Shown here piece by piece: positions 1 through 8,064 of a stretch of DNA of 64,000 bases (position 1 is the first letter of the stretch; the number at the start of each line of letters is the position of its first letter). The translations under genes and the position numbers were made by a program. This DNA comes from Lunatimonas salinarum (GTDB lineage: Bacteria > Bacteroidota > Bacteroidia > Cytophagales > Cyclobacteriaceae), in assembly GCF_017811155.1 (NCBI RefSeq), contig NZ_JACVCV010000010.1:159971-223970 (forward strand), given 5' to 3'. The notes below the pieces were generated by a model that was given only the letters and a program-made list of their open reading frames with translations, ran no database searches and was not told the DNA's origin.

Positions 1-1
1 G

Positions 2-1429
2 CAAGCCAAAGAGGAATCGATAAGTGACAGTGACAAAGCCTACATTTTTGGAGTAAATGATGACGTGGCGCGCTCCCATCATTTGGCAGATATTCTGCTT
101 CATCACGATATCCGTCTGTTCAGTCTAGAAGAAGACATTGTGGTTAATGGAATGGCGTTTGAGGCCGGAAAATCATTTATCGTACCCTTGGAGCAACCCC
201 AATACAGGCTGGTAAAGTCCATGTTTGAGGTACGCACATCATTTCAGGACAGCCTTTTCTATGATGTGTCTTCCTGGAATTTGCCGATGGCTTTCCAGCT
301 AAACCATCAGACATTGAGCAGCCGTATCGTCAACTTGGCCAATGTAGAGGAAGTAGTAGGAGAAATTTCCTTGCCGCAGGGCAGTGTGGTCGGGGCGCCG
401 GGTGCCTATGCGTACGCTTTTGAGTGGAACGAATACTATGCCCCCAAAGCGGCTTATGCATTGATGGAAAAAGGGTATCAACTGCGCGTTTCCCACAAGC
501 CCTTCCGAAGTCAAAAAGGGGAGGATTTTGCCCGCGGAAGCATCCTAGTGGGTAAAGGAAACGCCGAAGCAAGTGATCAGCAATTTTTCAATGAGCTGCA
601 GCAGGTGGCACAACATTCGGGCCTGACCATCCACTCCCTTTCATCCGGTTATACAGCGGGGATCAATCTGGGCTCTCCGAGCATGGCTGTGCTGAAAAAA
701 CCGGAGATTGCCCTGTTGGTTGACCGGGGTGTTTCCGCCTCGGATGCAGGGGAAATGTGGCACCTATTTGATCAGCGGATGGAGATACCTGTCACACTGA
801 TGCCTACCGAGCGATTTGTGGGTGCGGATTTGGACCGGTATACAGTCATTATCTTACCAACGGGATCCTATGGGGTACTTGGTAAATCCGGTGCTGATAA
901 GCTTAAGGCTTGGGTACAAAAAGGCGGCACCCTAATCGCAAGGGGTTCTGCGATGAATTGGCTAAATACGCAGGAATTGGCATCCTTTTCCTTTCTAACA
1001 GCAGAACCTGCCCCTAGCGCGGTTACGCAGCGTGCTTACGAGGATTTGGCTGCTGAGCGTGGTGCCAAAGTCACCGGTGGAGCGATCTTCAAGGCAACCT
1101 TGGATATCACCCATCCGTTGGGTTACGGCTACTCCAATCCGGATCTTTACGTATTTAAAACCGGCAACCAATTTCTGAATCCATCCAAAAACCCCTATGC
1201 CAACCCCTTGATATATACCGACAGCCCGTTGGCCAGCGGATATATTCATCTCTCCAATTTAGAGAAGTTGAAAAATACCGGGGTTATTCAGGTGGCTACA
1301 TTGGGAAGTGGTTCCATTATCGGTATGGTGGATGATCCCAATTTCCGGGCATTTTGGTTTGGTACCAACAAGCTGTTCCTGAATGCCGTCTTTTTTGGAC
1401 ATACAATCGACGCCGCTTCCGGCCGATAG
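2..1429 (+). CDS. M14 zinc carboxypeptidase-family protein, C-terminal part (5' truncated by window)
   Basis: The reading frame is open to the first bases of the window, so this is the 3' part of a longer gene; the GTG at 65 is internal. The visible part of about 475 residues lacks the zinc-binding HxxE region of M14 peptidases. It looks like the long C-terminal extension of exported Bacteroidota M14 proteins: a beta-rich segment, then a glutamine-amidotransferase-like alpha/beta domain (residues about 235-330, with the pattern LKAWVQKGGTLIARG), then a beta-rich end. A perfect hairpin follows at 1451-1486. The family call rests on resemblance of the C-terminal region only and is moderately sure. 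Confidence 0.6.
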   Translation, partial: QAKEESISDSDKAYIFGVNDDVARSHHLADILLHHDIRLFSLEEDIVVNGMAFEAGKSFIVPLEQPQYRLVKSMFEVRTSFQDSLFYDVSSWNLPMAFQLNHQTLSSRIVNLANVEEVVGEISLPQGSVVGAPGAYAYAFEWNEYYAPKAAYALMEKGYQLRVSHKPFRSQKGEDFARGSILVGKGNAEASDQQFFNELQQVAQHSGLTIHSLSSGYTAGINLGSPSMAVLKKPEIALLVDRGVSASDAGEMWHLFDQRMEIPVTLMPTERFVGADLDRYTVIILPTGSYGVLGKSGADKLKAWVQKGGTLIARGSAMNWLNTQELASFSFLTAEPAPSAVTQRAYEDLAAERGAKVTGGAIFKATLDITHPLGYGYSNPDLYVFKTGNQFLNPSKNPYANPLIYTDSPLASGYIHLSNLEKLKNTGVIQVATLGSGSIIGMVDDPNFRAFWFGTNKLFLNAVFFGHTIDAASGR

Positions 1430-1450
1430 GCATCGGCAGGGCAGGGTTTT

Positions 1451-1499
1451 CCCACGATGAAAGCGAATGGTTGCTTTCATCGTGGGCTTGTATTTTTTG
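1451..1499 (+). terminator. Intrinsic terminator after the M14-family gene
   Basis: A perfect 14-bp inverted repeat pairs 1451-1464 with 1473-1486 around an 8-nt loop. A T-rich stretch follows on the plus strand. Confidence 0.8.
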
Positions 1500-1632
1500 A
1501 AGATTTGCAAATTGGAAAAAAATAAGTGCCCAAACACAAATTTTTCTATTCAAAAGGGTGTAGGACTGGGATTTTTATTTGCTAAATGCGGTGTTATCGA
1601 CTTTTTTATTTTTTTAAATTTCAAACAAATGT

Positions 1633-1640
1633 TACTTTTG
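1633..1640 (+). promoter_or_regulatory. Bacteroidota -7 element (TACTTTTG) before the gene at 1660
   Basis: TACTTTTG matches TAnnTTTG exactly and lies 19 nt before the ATG at 1660. The region 19-20 nt upstream is a T/A tract without a clean TTTG, so only the -7 element is supported. Confidence 0.5.
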
Positions 1641-1659
1641 CCATAGTTTCGATTGCCCT

Positions 1660-2163
1660 ATGATTCAAAAACTATTCCCTTTAGACAAAAATTACATCCT
1701 CAGGCAGGCCCAGACCGCCGCCCAAGAGGAGGGTATAGCCATGATGATAGCGGAGCTGCAATCTGCTTATACACTCCTATACAACCCATTACGTCTGCGA
1801 GACGATACTTATTTGCAGATCCTAAACTACACCGGGTACCCTCTGGACGGTGTGCGTGTAATCTACCAGCAGCTTTGCGGAATATATCGATATCGAAATG
1901 GATCCAATCAGTTGGAAATTTTGTTTGACGGCCGCTCTCATTTAGATAAGTACCGGGAAGATTGGTTGGATCAGCTTCGGGCGTGGACCCGGGAACTAGG
2001 CATGCACGAATCCTATGTGAAGACCATGCTTCGGATGACTTTGCTATATGATGGAGAAAGCAGGGCCACCTTTGCCGAGAACCGGTGCAAATCGTTCATA
2101 AACGAGTATTTTCAACTTAAAATTGTGAAGCGAAAGGGCGATCTATTGCTTAAGCTGGCTTAA
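1660..2163 (+). CDS. Hypothetical protein, 167 aa
   Basis: I do not recognise this protein. It is a soluble, mostly helical 167-residue protein with no signal peptide or membrane segment. It is rich in Arg, Tyr and Leu and has a basic C-terminus (KIVKRKGDLLLKLA). The ATG at 1660 follows a -7 element at 1633-1640, which favours it over the out-of-frame ATG at 1653. The next gene is convergent, and the two stop codons overlap in a TTAA at 2160-2163. Codon use resembles its neighbours. It may be lineage-specific. Confidence 0.65.
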   Translation: MIQKLFPLDKNYILRQAQTAAQEEGIAMMIAELQSAYTLLYNPLRLRDDTYLQILNYTGYPLDGVRVIYQQLCGIYRYRNGSNQLEILFDGRSHLDKYREDWLDQLRAWTRELGMHESYVKTMLRMTLLYDGESRATFAENRCKSFINEYFQLKIVKRKGDLLLKLA

Positions 2164-2468
2164 TCCACGGATTCAAGCAACGATCGGAAAAACACAAAAT
2201 CACCAGAAAACGCCCCATCCAAAACTTCCTGTATCTGCTGGGAATGTCCCTTTTCAAATGCCATCATTCCCTCCATATCTTTTGCAAAAAACTGTGTGGC
2301 AAAGTTAGTTCCTTCCCCCTCCTCACCTTGGTGCAATAGCCGTAAAAAGCGGTGTTCGTAAAAATGGCCGGTATTCAGCACGAGCGGGATATAGGTTTCC
2401 TTCATCCATTGAATGAATTCATCCTCCCTTTTGGCATCCACACTGATGGTAATGTTGTATACAATCAT
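2160..2468 (-). CDS. DUF4286 family protein
   Basis: This 102-residue protein begins MIVYNITISV and contains the pattern EFIQWMKETYIP, both typical of the small Bacteroidota family DUF4286, a likely dimeric ferredoxin-like alpha/beta fold of unknown function. I chose the ATG at 2468 rather than 2513 because the extra 15 residues are basic and unlike the family, and because a -7 element lies at 2511-2518, inside the longer version. It is monocistronic and convergent with the gene at 1660. Confidence 0.8.
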   Translation of the reverse strand: MIVYNITISVDAKREDEFIQWMKETYIPLVLNTGHFYEHRFLRLLHQGEEGEGTNFATQFFAKDMEGMMAFEKGHSQQIQEVLDGAFSGDFVFFRSLLESVD

Positions 2469-2510
2469 CCGCTTTGGCTTTATTTTCTTAATTTTGGCAT
2501 TTATCGGCCA

Positions 2511-2540
2511 CAAAGTTAATTCATTTCCCTGCGAAACAAA
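2511..2540 (-). promoter_or_regulatory. Bacteroidota promoter of the DUF4286 gene
   Basis: Read on the minus strand, TTTG (2537-2540) is followed after 18 nt by TAACTTTG (2511-2518), matching the -33/-7 consensus. The leader to the ATG at 2468 would be roughly 35-40 nt. Confidence 0.65.
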
Positions 2541-2581
2541 AGCAGTCCTTTTTCGATTGAAAAGGCAACTAGAATATATCT

Positions 2582-3253
2582 ATGCACCAACATTCCCCTT
2601 CCACGGTCTCTTTCGGGTCATTTTCGATTGAAAAGACACTGGTCTTCAAGCTATGGATAGGCATCTTCCATCTGGTAGGCCTATTGGGCTTATACTTCGA
2701 TATTAGCCGTCCCTATTTTCAAGCCCTCACCCCTTTTCATCTATTGATGTGCGCCGGCATACTGCTGTATTTCCACACGGATTGGCAAAAGCCATTTTGG
2801 GGATTTCTGTTGGCGGCCTTTGGGATAGGAATGCTGGCAGAGATCATCGGTGTGCAGACTGGCTTGCTGTTTGGCGATTATGTCTACGGGCCAGTGTTGG
2901 GACTCAAACTCGCAGGGGTACCACTGATCATTGGCGTCAATTGGTTTATCCTTGCCTATGCGGCCGGACAGCTATCTACGCGGTTGACCCGTTCTGCCTG
3001 GGCTGGAGCGGTAATGGCTTCTGCAATGATGGTCGTCTTGGACTTTGTAATTGAGCCAGTCGCCACTAAATTGGATTTTTGGACTTGGGAGGGAGGCACC
3101 ATCCCGGCAGAAAATTACTTTGGGTGGTTTGCAGTGGCTTTAGTGATACAGCTGTTTTATCAAAAATTGTCGTTTGTAAAGCAAAATCCGGTTTCAACGT
3201 TTCTTTTGCTAAATTTGTTCTTGTTTTTCTTGGGATTGATGTTCCTTTTGTAA
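2582..3253 (+). CDS. Carotenoid biosynthesis protein, CruF-like (DUF422)
   Basis: This is a 223-residue integral membrane protein with about six or seven hydrophobic segments. Conserved points include GMLAEIIGVQTGLLFGDYVY, LDFVIEPVATKLDFWTW and ENYFGWF, the signature of the DUF422/CruF group. CruF-type enzymes hydrate the terminal double bond of linear carotenoids (1,2-hydratase); here this is inferred from the family and from the adjacent crtZ. The start may lie slightly later, because a 15-bp sequence at 2550-2564 recurs at 2621-2635 within the first codons. It is the first gene of a three-gene unit with crtZ and a CarH-like regulator. Confidence 0.8.
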   Translation: MHQHSPSTVSFGSFSIEKTLVFKLWIGIFHLVGLLGLYFDISRPYFQALTPFHLLMCAGILLYFHTDWQKPFWGFLLAAFGIGMLAEIIGVQTGLLFGDYVYGPVLGLKLAGVPLIIGVNWFILAYAAGQLSTRLTRSAWAGAVMASAMMVVLDFVIEPVATKLDFWTWEGGTIPAENYFGWFAVALVIQLFYQKLSFVKQNPVSTFLLLNLFLFFLGLMFLL

Positions 3254-3290
3254 ATTATTGGAACAAAAAGAACCGTTCAAAGTTTAGGAT

Positions 3291-3737
3291 ATGATGATGA
3301 GCGCAATAGGGTTTACATTGGTAGGTTTTGCCTTGATGGAATTTGCCGGTTGGTTTATTCACAAGTACCTTATGCATGGGCCTCTTTGGGGCATTCACAA
3401 GACGCATCATCAGCATACCGAAGGGCCTTTTGAGTGGAATGACCTATTCTCATTACTTTTTGGCAGTGTGGCAGTCCTACTGATTTTTCTCGGTGTGGCT
3501 GAATTTGATTACCGATTTTGGCTGGGGATTGGCATCAGTCTCTATGGGATGAGCTACTTCTTCTTGCATGACATGCTCATTCACCGACGGGTGAAGTGGT
3601 TTAAACGGCCTAAGAAAGGATACTTGGCGGGGATTTTCAAAGCCCACCAAGCACATCATGCGACCAATAAGAGGGACGGCTCGGTGTCATTTGGATTATT
3701 TGTAGTGCCTAAACGATATTTTAAACGGAGCGAATAA
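3291..3737 (+). CDS. crtZ: Beta-carotene 3-hydroxylase (CrtZ type)
   Basis: This 148-residue membrane di-iron hydroxylase belongs to the fatty acid hydroxylase/sterol desaturase superfamily. All the His clusters expected for metal binding are present: H24-x4-H29, H36-x2-H39-H40, H93-x4-H98 and H119-x2-H122-H123. It should add hydroxyl groups to the ionone rings of carotenoids such as beta-carotene, giving zeaxanthin. Three tandem ATGs occur at the start. The stop TAA shares one base with the ATG of the regulator gene (3737), so the two are translationally coupled. Confidence 0.92.
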   Translation: MMMSAIGFTLVGFALMEFAGWFIHKYLMHGPLWGIHKTHHQHTEGPFEWNDLFSLLFGSVAVLLIFLGVAEFDYRFWLGIGISLYGMSYFFLHDMLIHRRVKWFKRPKKGYLAGIFKAHQAHHATNKRDGSVSFGLFVVPKRYFKRSE

Positions 3738-4630
3738 TGGTGAGAAACTACTCGATCAAGGATTTGGAACAACTTTCTGGTATCAAGGCCCACACTTTGA
3801 GAATCTGGGAACAGCGTTACAGCCTGTTATCACCGAAGCGCACTGACACCAACATCCGCTATTACGATGATGCGGATCTTCGTCTGATCCTAAACGTGGC
3901 CCTCTTAAACGAGCATGGCTATAAGATCAGTAAAATCGCCAAAATGTCTGCCGATCAGATAGCACAGGAAGTACTACGCCTTACCGAGCGTTCCTTTACC
4001 TACGAGGATCAGATCCATGCACTTACCATTTGCATGGTGGAAATGGACGAGGCACGCTTTGACAAGATCATTTCGACCAATATCCTTAAGATAGGGTTTG
4101 AAATGACCATGGTACACATCATTTATCCATTTCTGTCCAAAATCGGCGTACTTTGGCAGACAGGCTCCATACATCCGGGACAGGAACATTTTATAAGCAA
4201 CCTGATCCGTCAAAAGCTGATCGTTGCCATAGATGGTCAGGTGCAACAGGAAGGGGGTAAAAAATTCCTTTTGTTTCTTCCAGCAGGGGAACTGCACGAG
4301 ATATCCTTGCTTTTTTCTTGCTATATCTTGAAGGCAAACGGCCACAAGGTCATCTACCTAGGCCAAAACACACCGGATGTGGATCTGAACGCTGTGTACC
4401 AGGTACATAAGCCAGACTATTTGCTTACCGTAGTGACTACTTCTCCGGCAGCAGAAGACCTGCAGGACTACATCTTCTCCCTTTCCTCTCGTTTCAACGA
4501 AAGCACCATTTTGATATCCGGATATCAGATACTGGGGCAGGACCTAAATTTTCCAGATAACGTACGGGTCCTCCATTACCTCAAAGACATCAAGGAATAC
4601 TTGGCAACACAGATACACGTGGCTTCTTAG
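3737..4630 (+). CDS. MerR-family regulator with B12-binding domain, CarH/LitR-like
   Basis: This 297-residue protein has an N-terminal MerR winged-helix domain (YSIKDLEQLSGIKAHTLRIWE, residues 5-25) and a CarH-type C-terminal half. The cobalamin-capping motif W-x9-EH is present (W140, E150-H151). The B12-ligand motif reads E185-x-H187-x-x-S190, so the His ligand is kept but the usual Gly is Ser. CarH proteins bind adenosylcobalamin in the dark and repress carotenoid genes until light breaks the complex. Its position directly after crtZ, with a one-base overlap, supports light- or B12-controlled autoregulation of this operon. Whether it still binds B12 is not certain. Confidence 0.85.
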   Translation: MVRNYSIKDLEQLSGIKAHTLRIWEQRYSLLSPKRTDTNIRYYDDADLRLILNVALLNEHGYKISKIAKMSADQIAQEVLRLTERSFTYEDQIHALTICMVEMDEARFDKIISTNILKIGFEMTMVHIIYPFLSKIGVLWQTGSIHPGQEHFISNLIRQKLIVAIDGQVQQEGGKKFLLFLPAGELHEISLLFSCYILKANGHKVIYLGQNTPDVDLNAVYQVHKPDYLLTVVTTSPAAEDLQDYIFSLSSRFNESTILISGYQILGQDLNFPDNVRVLHYLKDIKEYLATQIHVAS

Positions 4631-4695
4631 TCCTCTGAACAAAGAGGCTTCAGCCCTTCGTTTTTTAGGCCAATTTTGTGTGCATGGGCATTTGC

Positions 4696-4724
4696 CAGGT
4701 ACCAATTTTGGGTAGTGGTACCTG
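4696..4724 (+). terminator. Hairpin downstream of the carotenoid operon
   Basis: An 8-bp perfect inverted repeat CAGGTACC/GGTACCTG (4696-4703 and 4717-4724) has a 13-nt loop and a weak T-rich tail. A smaller hairpin CCTCT/AGAGG (4632-4647) with a T6 run at 4661 lies just after the stop codon. Either could end transcription; KpnI-like symmetry could instead mark a binding site. Confidence 0.4.
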
Positions 4725-4790
4725 ATAATTTTCCGCTCAAAAGCTTTTTTCGATTTCTAGTCACTATTTCTAAGCAAAGTGTAGGGCTTC

Positions 4791-4820
4791 TTTGTTATCT
4801 TTAAAGACCGGTTACGTTTA
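4791..4820 (+). promoter_or_regulatory. Probable promoter of the sugar dehydrogenase operon
   Basis: TTTG (4791-4794) and TACGTTTA (4813-4820, one mismatch to TAnnTTTG) are separated by 18 nt and lie about 50 nt before the ATG at 4874. Confidence 0.5.
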
Positions 4821-4873
4821 CGTCGGTCACTATCACCCTTTCCAGCTTGTATTTCCCTTAACAGATTACATCT

Positions 4874-6661
4874 ATGTTTAAGTACACTTTACGAAAATGT
4901 AGGAGCCGTGTAAGCTCTCAAGTATGGGTATTGTTGCTTGGATTATTGATTCAAGTGTCCTGTTCTACCGACAGTCCTTTGCCGCCGGGTGATCCCGACA
5001 ATGGAGGGCTTTTTCTTCCAGATGGTTTTGAAGCGGTGGTCGTCGTGGATAGCGTAGGCCGTGCAAGGCACTTGACGGTAGACCATAAAGGCGACATTTA
5101 TATGAAGCTTCGGGTCCCCAATAGCGAAGGTCAAGGGCTGGTAGCACTTCGGGATTCCAATAATGACGGCAAGGCCGACGTAGTCACGTATTTCGGAGAC
5201 TATCCCGATACCGGAAATTACGGCACAGCCATGCGGATATACAATGACTACTTGTATTTTAGTACTGCCGGTGAGGTTTACCGCATGAAGATGGATATGG
5301 ACTCCTTGATTCCAACGGGAGAGGCGGAGTTAATCGTTAAGGACGACTATAAGAATGCCGAGCACGGCTACGAGCATATCGCCAAGCCAATCGCCTTTGA
5401 TAACGAGGGGCATTTGTACGTGCCTTTCGGTTCGCCCGGCGACGTTTGCCAGGAATTTAATCGAAGGCCGGGCGCACCTGGTATGGATCCCTGTCCGCAG
5501 CTCGAATGGCACGGGGGTATTTGGCGCTTTGACGCTAACACGCTGAATCAGACACAGCAAGAGCATGGCTACCGCTACGCTACCGGAATCCGCAGTGTGG
5601 TGGCCATGGAATGGAACCAAAAGGAAAATGCGCTCTACGTGGTGCAGCACGGACGGGACAATATGAACCGTACCTGGCCGGAGATGTATTCTCCCTGGGA
5701 GAGTGCACTTTTGCCATCGGAGGAGTTTTTCCGCGTAGAAGAGGGCACAGACGGCGGGTGGCCGTATTACTACTACGATCATATGCAGGGTAAAAAACTG
5801 CTAAACCCCGAGTACGGAGGAGATAAAAAAATCGAAGCGGATCCTGCCAAGATCACTTATCCTTTGCTGGGTTTTCCCGGACATTATGCGCCGAACGATC
5901 TACACTTTTATCAGGGAAACCAGTTTCCGGATAGGTATAAAGACGGTGCCTTTGTAGCCTTTCACGGCTCCACCATTCGGGGGCCTTACCCGCAAGCTGG
6001 TTACTTTGTCGGCTTTGTTCCCTTTAAGGACGGGAAACCCTCCGGACCTTGGGAAGTATTTGCCGATGGATTTGCCCAGCTCGACACCATCGTCAATACC
6101 GGCGATGCAGCCGCCCGTCCCATGGGGCTTTCCATGGGTCCTGACGGTTCCCTATACATTACAGAAAGTGTAAAGGGAAAAGTATGGCGGGTGATGTATA
6201 GGGGAGATAAGGGCGATTTTGGCCAAGAGGCCCTCGCCAAGTTGGAGGAACGAAAAAATGCCCGGACCAATATCAAAAATCCGGATGCGGAAAAGGACAA
6301 TTTGGAGGTGGGCTTATTAGAGGCAGGAGCTGTTGCCTACAATCAGTACTGCGCTACCTGCCATCAGCGTGACGGTAAGGGCGATGGTACACGATTTCCT
6401 CCCCTGGCAGAAACCGATTGGGTGACAGGCAGTAAACGAAGGCTTATCGAAATTGTCCTGAACGGCCTGGAGGGCCCAATCACCGTCAATGGCGTAAATT
6501 ACAATCAGATTATGCCTGCTCACAACTTTCTAAGCAATGATCAGATGGCCTCGGTACTGACCTATATCCGCAAAAGCTTTGGCAACAATGCCAACAGTAT
6601 ATCCCCCCTTGAGGTGCAGCGGGTGCGGGAAGAACTGGCAGCTAACCAAGAAACCCAATGA
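4874..6661 (+). CDS. Exported PQQ-type sugar dehydrogenase with C-terminal cytochrome c domain
   Basis: This 595-residue lipoprotein has a signal segment ending at LLIQVSC (Cys about 30) and a beta-propeller like the glucose/sorbosone dehydrogenases (LPDGFEAVVVVDSVGRARHL near 50-70, DSNNDGKADVV, a calcium-binding-like repeat). A class I cytochrome c domain follows, with the haem motif CATCH and a downstream Met ligand candidate in IMPAHNFLS. Such fusions oxidise a sugar in the periplasm and pass electrons to the haem. Whether the cofactor is PQQ cannot be decided from sequence. It is the first gene of the 4874-10577 set and is followed within 16 nt by the CBM9-like gene. Confidence 0.8.
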   Translation: MFKYTLRKCRSRVSSQVWVLLLGLLIQVSCSTDSPLPPGDPDNGGLFLPDGFEAVVVVDSVGRARHLTVDHKGDIYMKLRVPNSEGQGLVALRDSNNDGKADVVTYFGDYPDTGNYGTAMRIYNDYLYFSTAGEVYRMKMDMDSLIPTGEAELIVKDDYKNAEHGYEHIAKPIAFDNEGHLYVPFGSPGDVCQEFNRRPGAPGMDPCPQLEWHGGIWRFDANTLNQTQQEHGYRYATGIRSVVAMEWNQKENALYVVQHGRDNMNRTWPEMYSPWESALLPSEEFFRVEEGTDGGWPYYYYDHMQGKKLLNPEYGGDKKIEADPAKITYPLLGFPGHYAPNDLHFYQGNQFPDRYKDGAFVAFHGSTIRGPYPQAGYFVGFVPFKDGKPSGPWEVFADGFAQLDTIVNTGDAAARPMGLSMGPDGSLYITESVKGKVWRVMYRGDKGDFGQEALAKLEERKNARTNIKNPDAEKDNLEVGLLEAGAVAYNQYCATCHQRDGKGDGTRFPPLAETDWVTGSKRRLIEIVLNGLEGPITVNGVNYNQIMPAHNFLSNDQMASVLTYIRKSFGNNANSISPLEVQRVREELAANQETQ

Positions 6662-6676
6662 TCCAAAATCCAACAC

Positions 6677-7438
6677 GTGATGCTGATAACTTATAATGTA
6701 CTTTCAGGGTGGATCACCGCTTTGGCGATGCTATTCATCACGACCCAACCGACCATGACTGACTACTCAAAATTGGAAAACACCTACCGTGTGAGGCCAC
6801 TCTCCGGCTCCATCACCATTGATGCAAACTGGGATAAGGCTGCTTGGAAAGACGTAGAAGCGGTCGAGCTTACCCACTACATGGGTGAAAAACCCCTTTA
6901 CAGCCCCGTCACCCATGCCAAGCTGATGTATGATTCAAAATACATCTACGGCATCTTTCGCGTACAGGATCGCCATGTGCAGAGTAAGGTGACAGAGATA
7001 AACGGCGCCGTTTCCACGGATTCTTGCGTCGAGTTTTTCTTTTCGCCAGATACCGACAGTCCGCTGACCTACTTCAACTTGGAAATAAACGCCGGCGGTG
7101 TGCCTCTGCTGCACTACGTCACCCAGCCGAGGAAAACCTATCAGGTGCTGGAAGCCGAGCAGATCCGCAAGATAGAAATCGCCCACTCCATGCCCCAGGT
7201 GGTGGATCCGGAGATCGTGAAAGACACCCTTTGGACCATTGAATACAAGGTGCCTCTGTCCATGCTTGCGCAGCACGGCACAGTGACTACACCAGCACCC
7301 GGTGTAAAGTGGAAGGCCAACTTCTACAAAACGGGCAGTCGTACCGGCAATCCCCATTATTTTACCTGGAATCTGGTAGATAATCCCCGTCCGGATTTTC
7401 ATCTACCCCAGTATTTTGGTACCTTGATCTTCGAATAG
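6677..7438 (+). CDS. Carbohydrate-binding family 9-like (CBM9/DOMON-like) protein
   Basis: This 253-residue beta-sandwich protein shows the typical start of CBM9-like domains: a leader, then VRPLSGSITIDANWDKAAWK and a later LMYDSKYIYGIFRVQD. A hydrophobic N-terminus (ITALAMLFITTQ) suggests export. The start is GTG at 6677 or ATG at 6680. Proteins of this kind bind sugars or serve as cytochrome/sugar-binding partners of periplasmic dehydrogenases, and the gene lies only 16 nt after the sugar dehydrogenase. No catalytic residues are evident. Substrate unknown. Confidence 0.75.
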   Translation: MMLITYNVLSGWITALAMLFITTQPTMTDYSKLENTYRVRPLSGSITIDANWDKAAWKDVEAVELTHYMGEKPLYSPVTHAKLMYDSKYIYGIFRVQDRHVQSKVTEINGAVSTDSCVEFFFSPDTDSPLTYFNLEINAGGVPLLHYVTQPRKTYQVLEAEQIRKIEIAHSMPQVVDPEIVKDTLWTIEYKVPLSMLAQHGTVTTPAPGVKWKANFYKTGSRTGNPHYFTWNLVDNPRPDFHLPQYFGTLIFE

Positions 7439-7467
7439 CAACCATAAATTTATAAAACTTAAACAAG

Positions 7468-8007
7468 ATGAAATTATCCGCACTGACCACTATCGCCTTC
7501 TTATTTTTGGGCACCACCACCATGCTTTACGCACAGGGTACCTACGATCCGGAAAAAAAACTCGCTGAAATGGGCATAACCTTGGTACCCAAAGGTCCGG
7601 GTTCCGGAAACATCCTGCCAGCAGTACGTACCGGCAATTTGGTATTTCTCTCCGGACACGGACCCATGCAGGCCAATGGTACCAATGTGATCGGCAAGCT
7701 GGGAGATAACCTGAGCGTAGAACAAGGAAGAGAGGCCGCACGACTCACCGGTATCCAGCTCCTTAATGCACTCAAGTACGAGGTCGGTGACTTAAAAAAG
7801 GTCAAGCGTATTGTGAAGGTATTGGGGATGGTAAATTGTACCCCAGACTTTGCGCAGACTCCCGCGGTAATTCATGGATTTACGGATCTCATGGTGGAGG
7901 TGTTTGGTCCGGAACGAGGAAAACACGCCCGCTCTGCGGTGGGGATGGTCTCCCTGCCCGGAGGTATGGCTGTAGAAATTGAAATGATTGTGGAAGTGGA
8001 AGACTGA
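7468..8007 (+). CDS. Exported RidA/YjgF-family protein
   Basis: This is a 179-residue protein with a clear Sec signal peptide (MKLSALTTIAFLFLGTTTMLYAQ). The mature part has the RidA/YjgF-YER057c fold: LVFLSGHGP, LNALKYEVGDLKKVKRIVKV and ARSAVGMVSLPGGMAVEIEMIVEV. RidA proteins hydrolyse reactive enamine/imine products of PLP-dependent lyases and dehydratases; many relatives have other or unknown roles. The usual RidA active-site Arg position reads R-S-A-V-G in the HARSAVG segment. Export to the periplasm next to a SelA-like PLP enzyme is notable. It lies 29 nt after the CBM9-like gene. Confidence 0.85.
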   Translation: MKLSALTTIAFLFLGTTTMLYAQGTYDPEKKLAEMGITLVPKGPGSGNILPAVRTGNLVFLSGHGPMQANGTNVIGKLGDNLSVEQGREAARLTGIQLLNALKYEVGDLKKVKRIVKVLGMVNCTPDFAQTPAVIHGFTDLMVEVFGPERGKHARSAVGMVSLPGGMAVEIEMIVEVED

Positions 8008-8064
8008 TTCAGCCTCCCACCTCCTTTACCGCCCGGTACCCGCCGGGCTTTAAATTCCCCAAAT

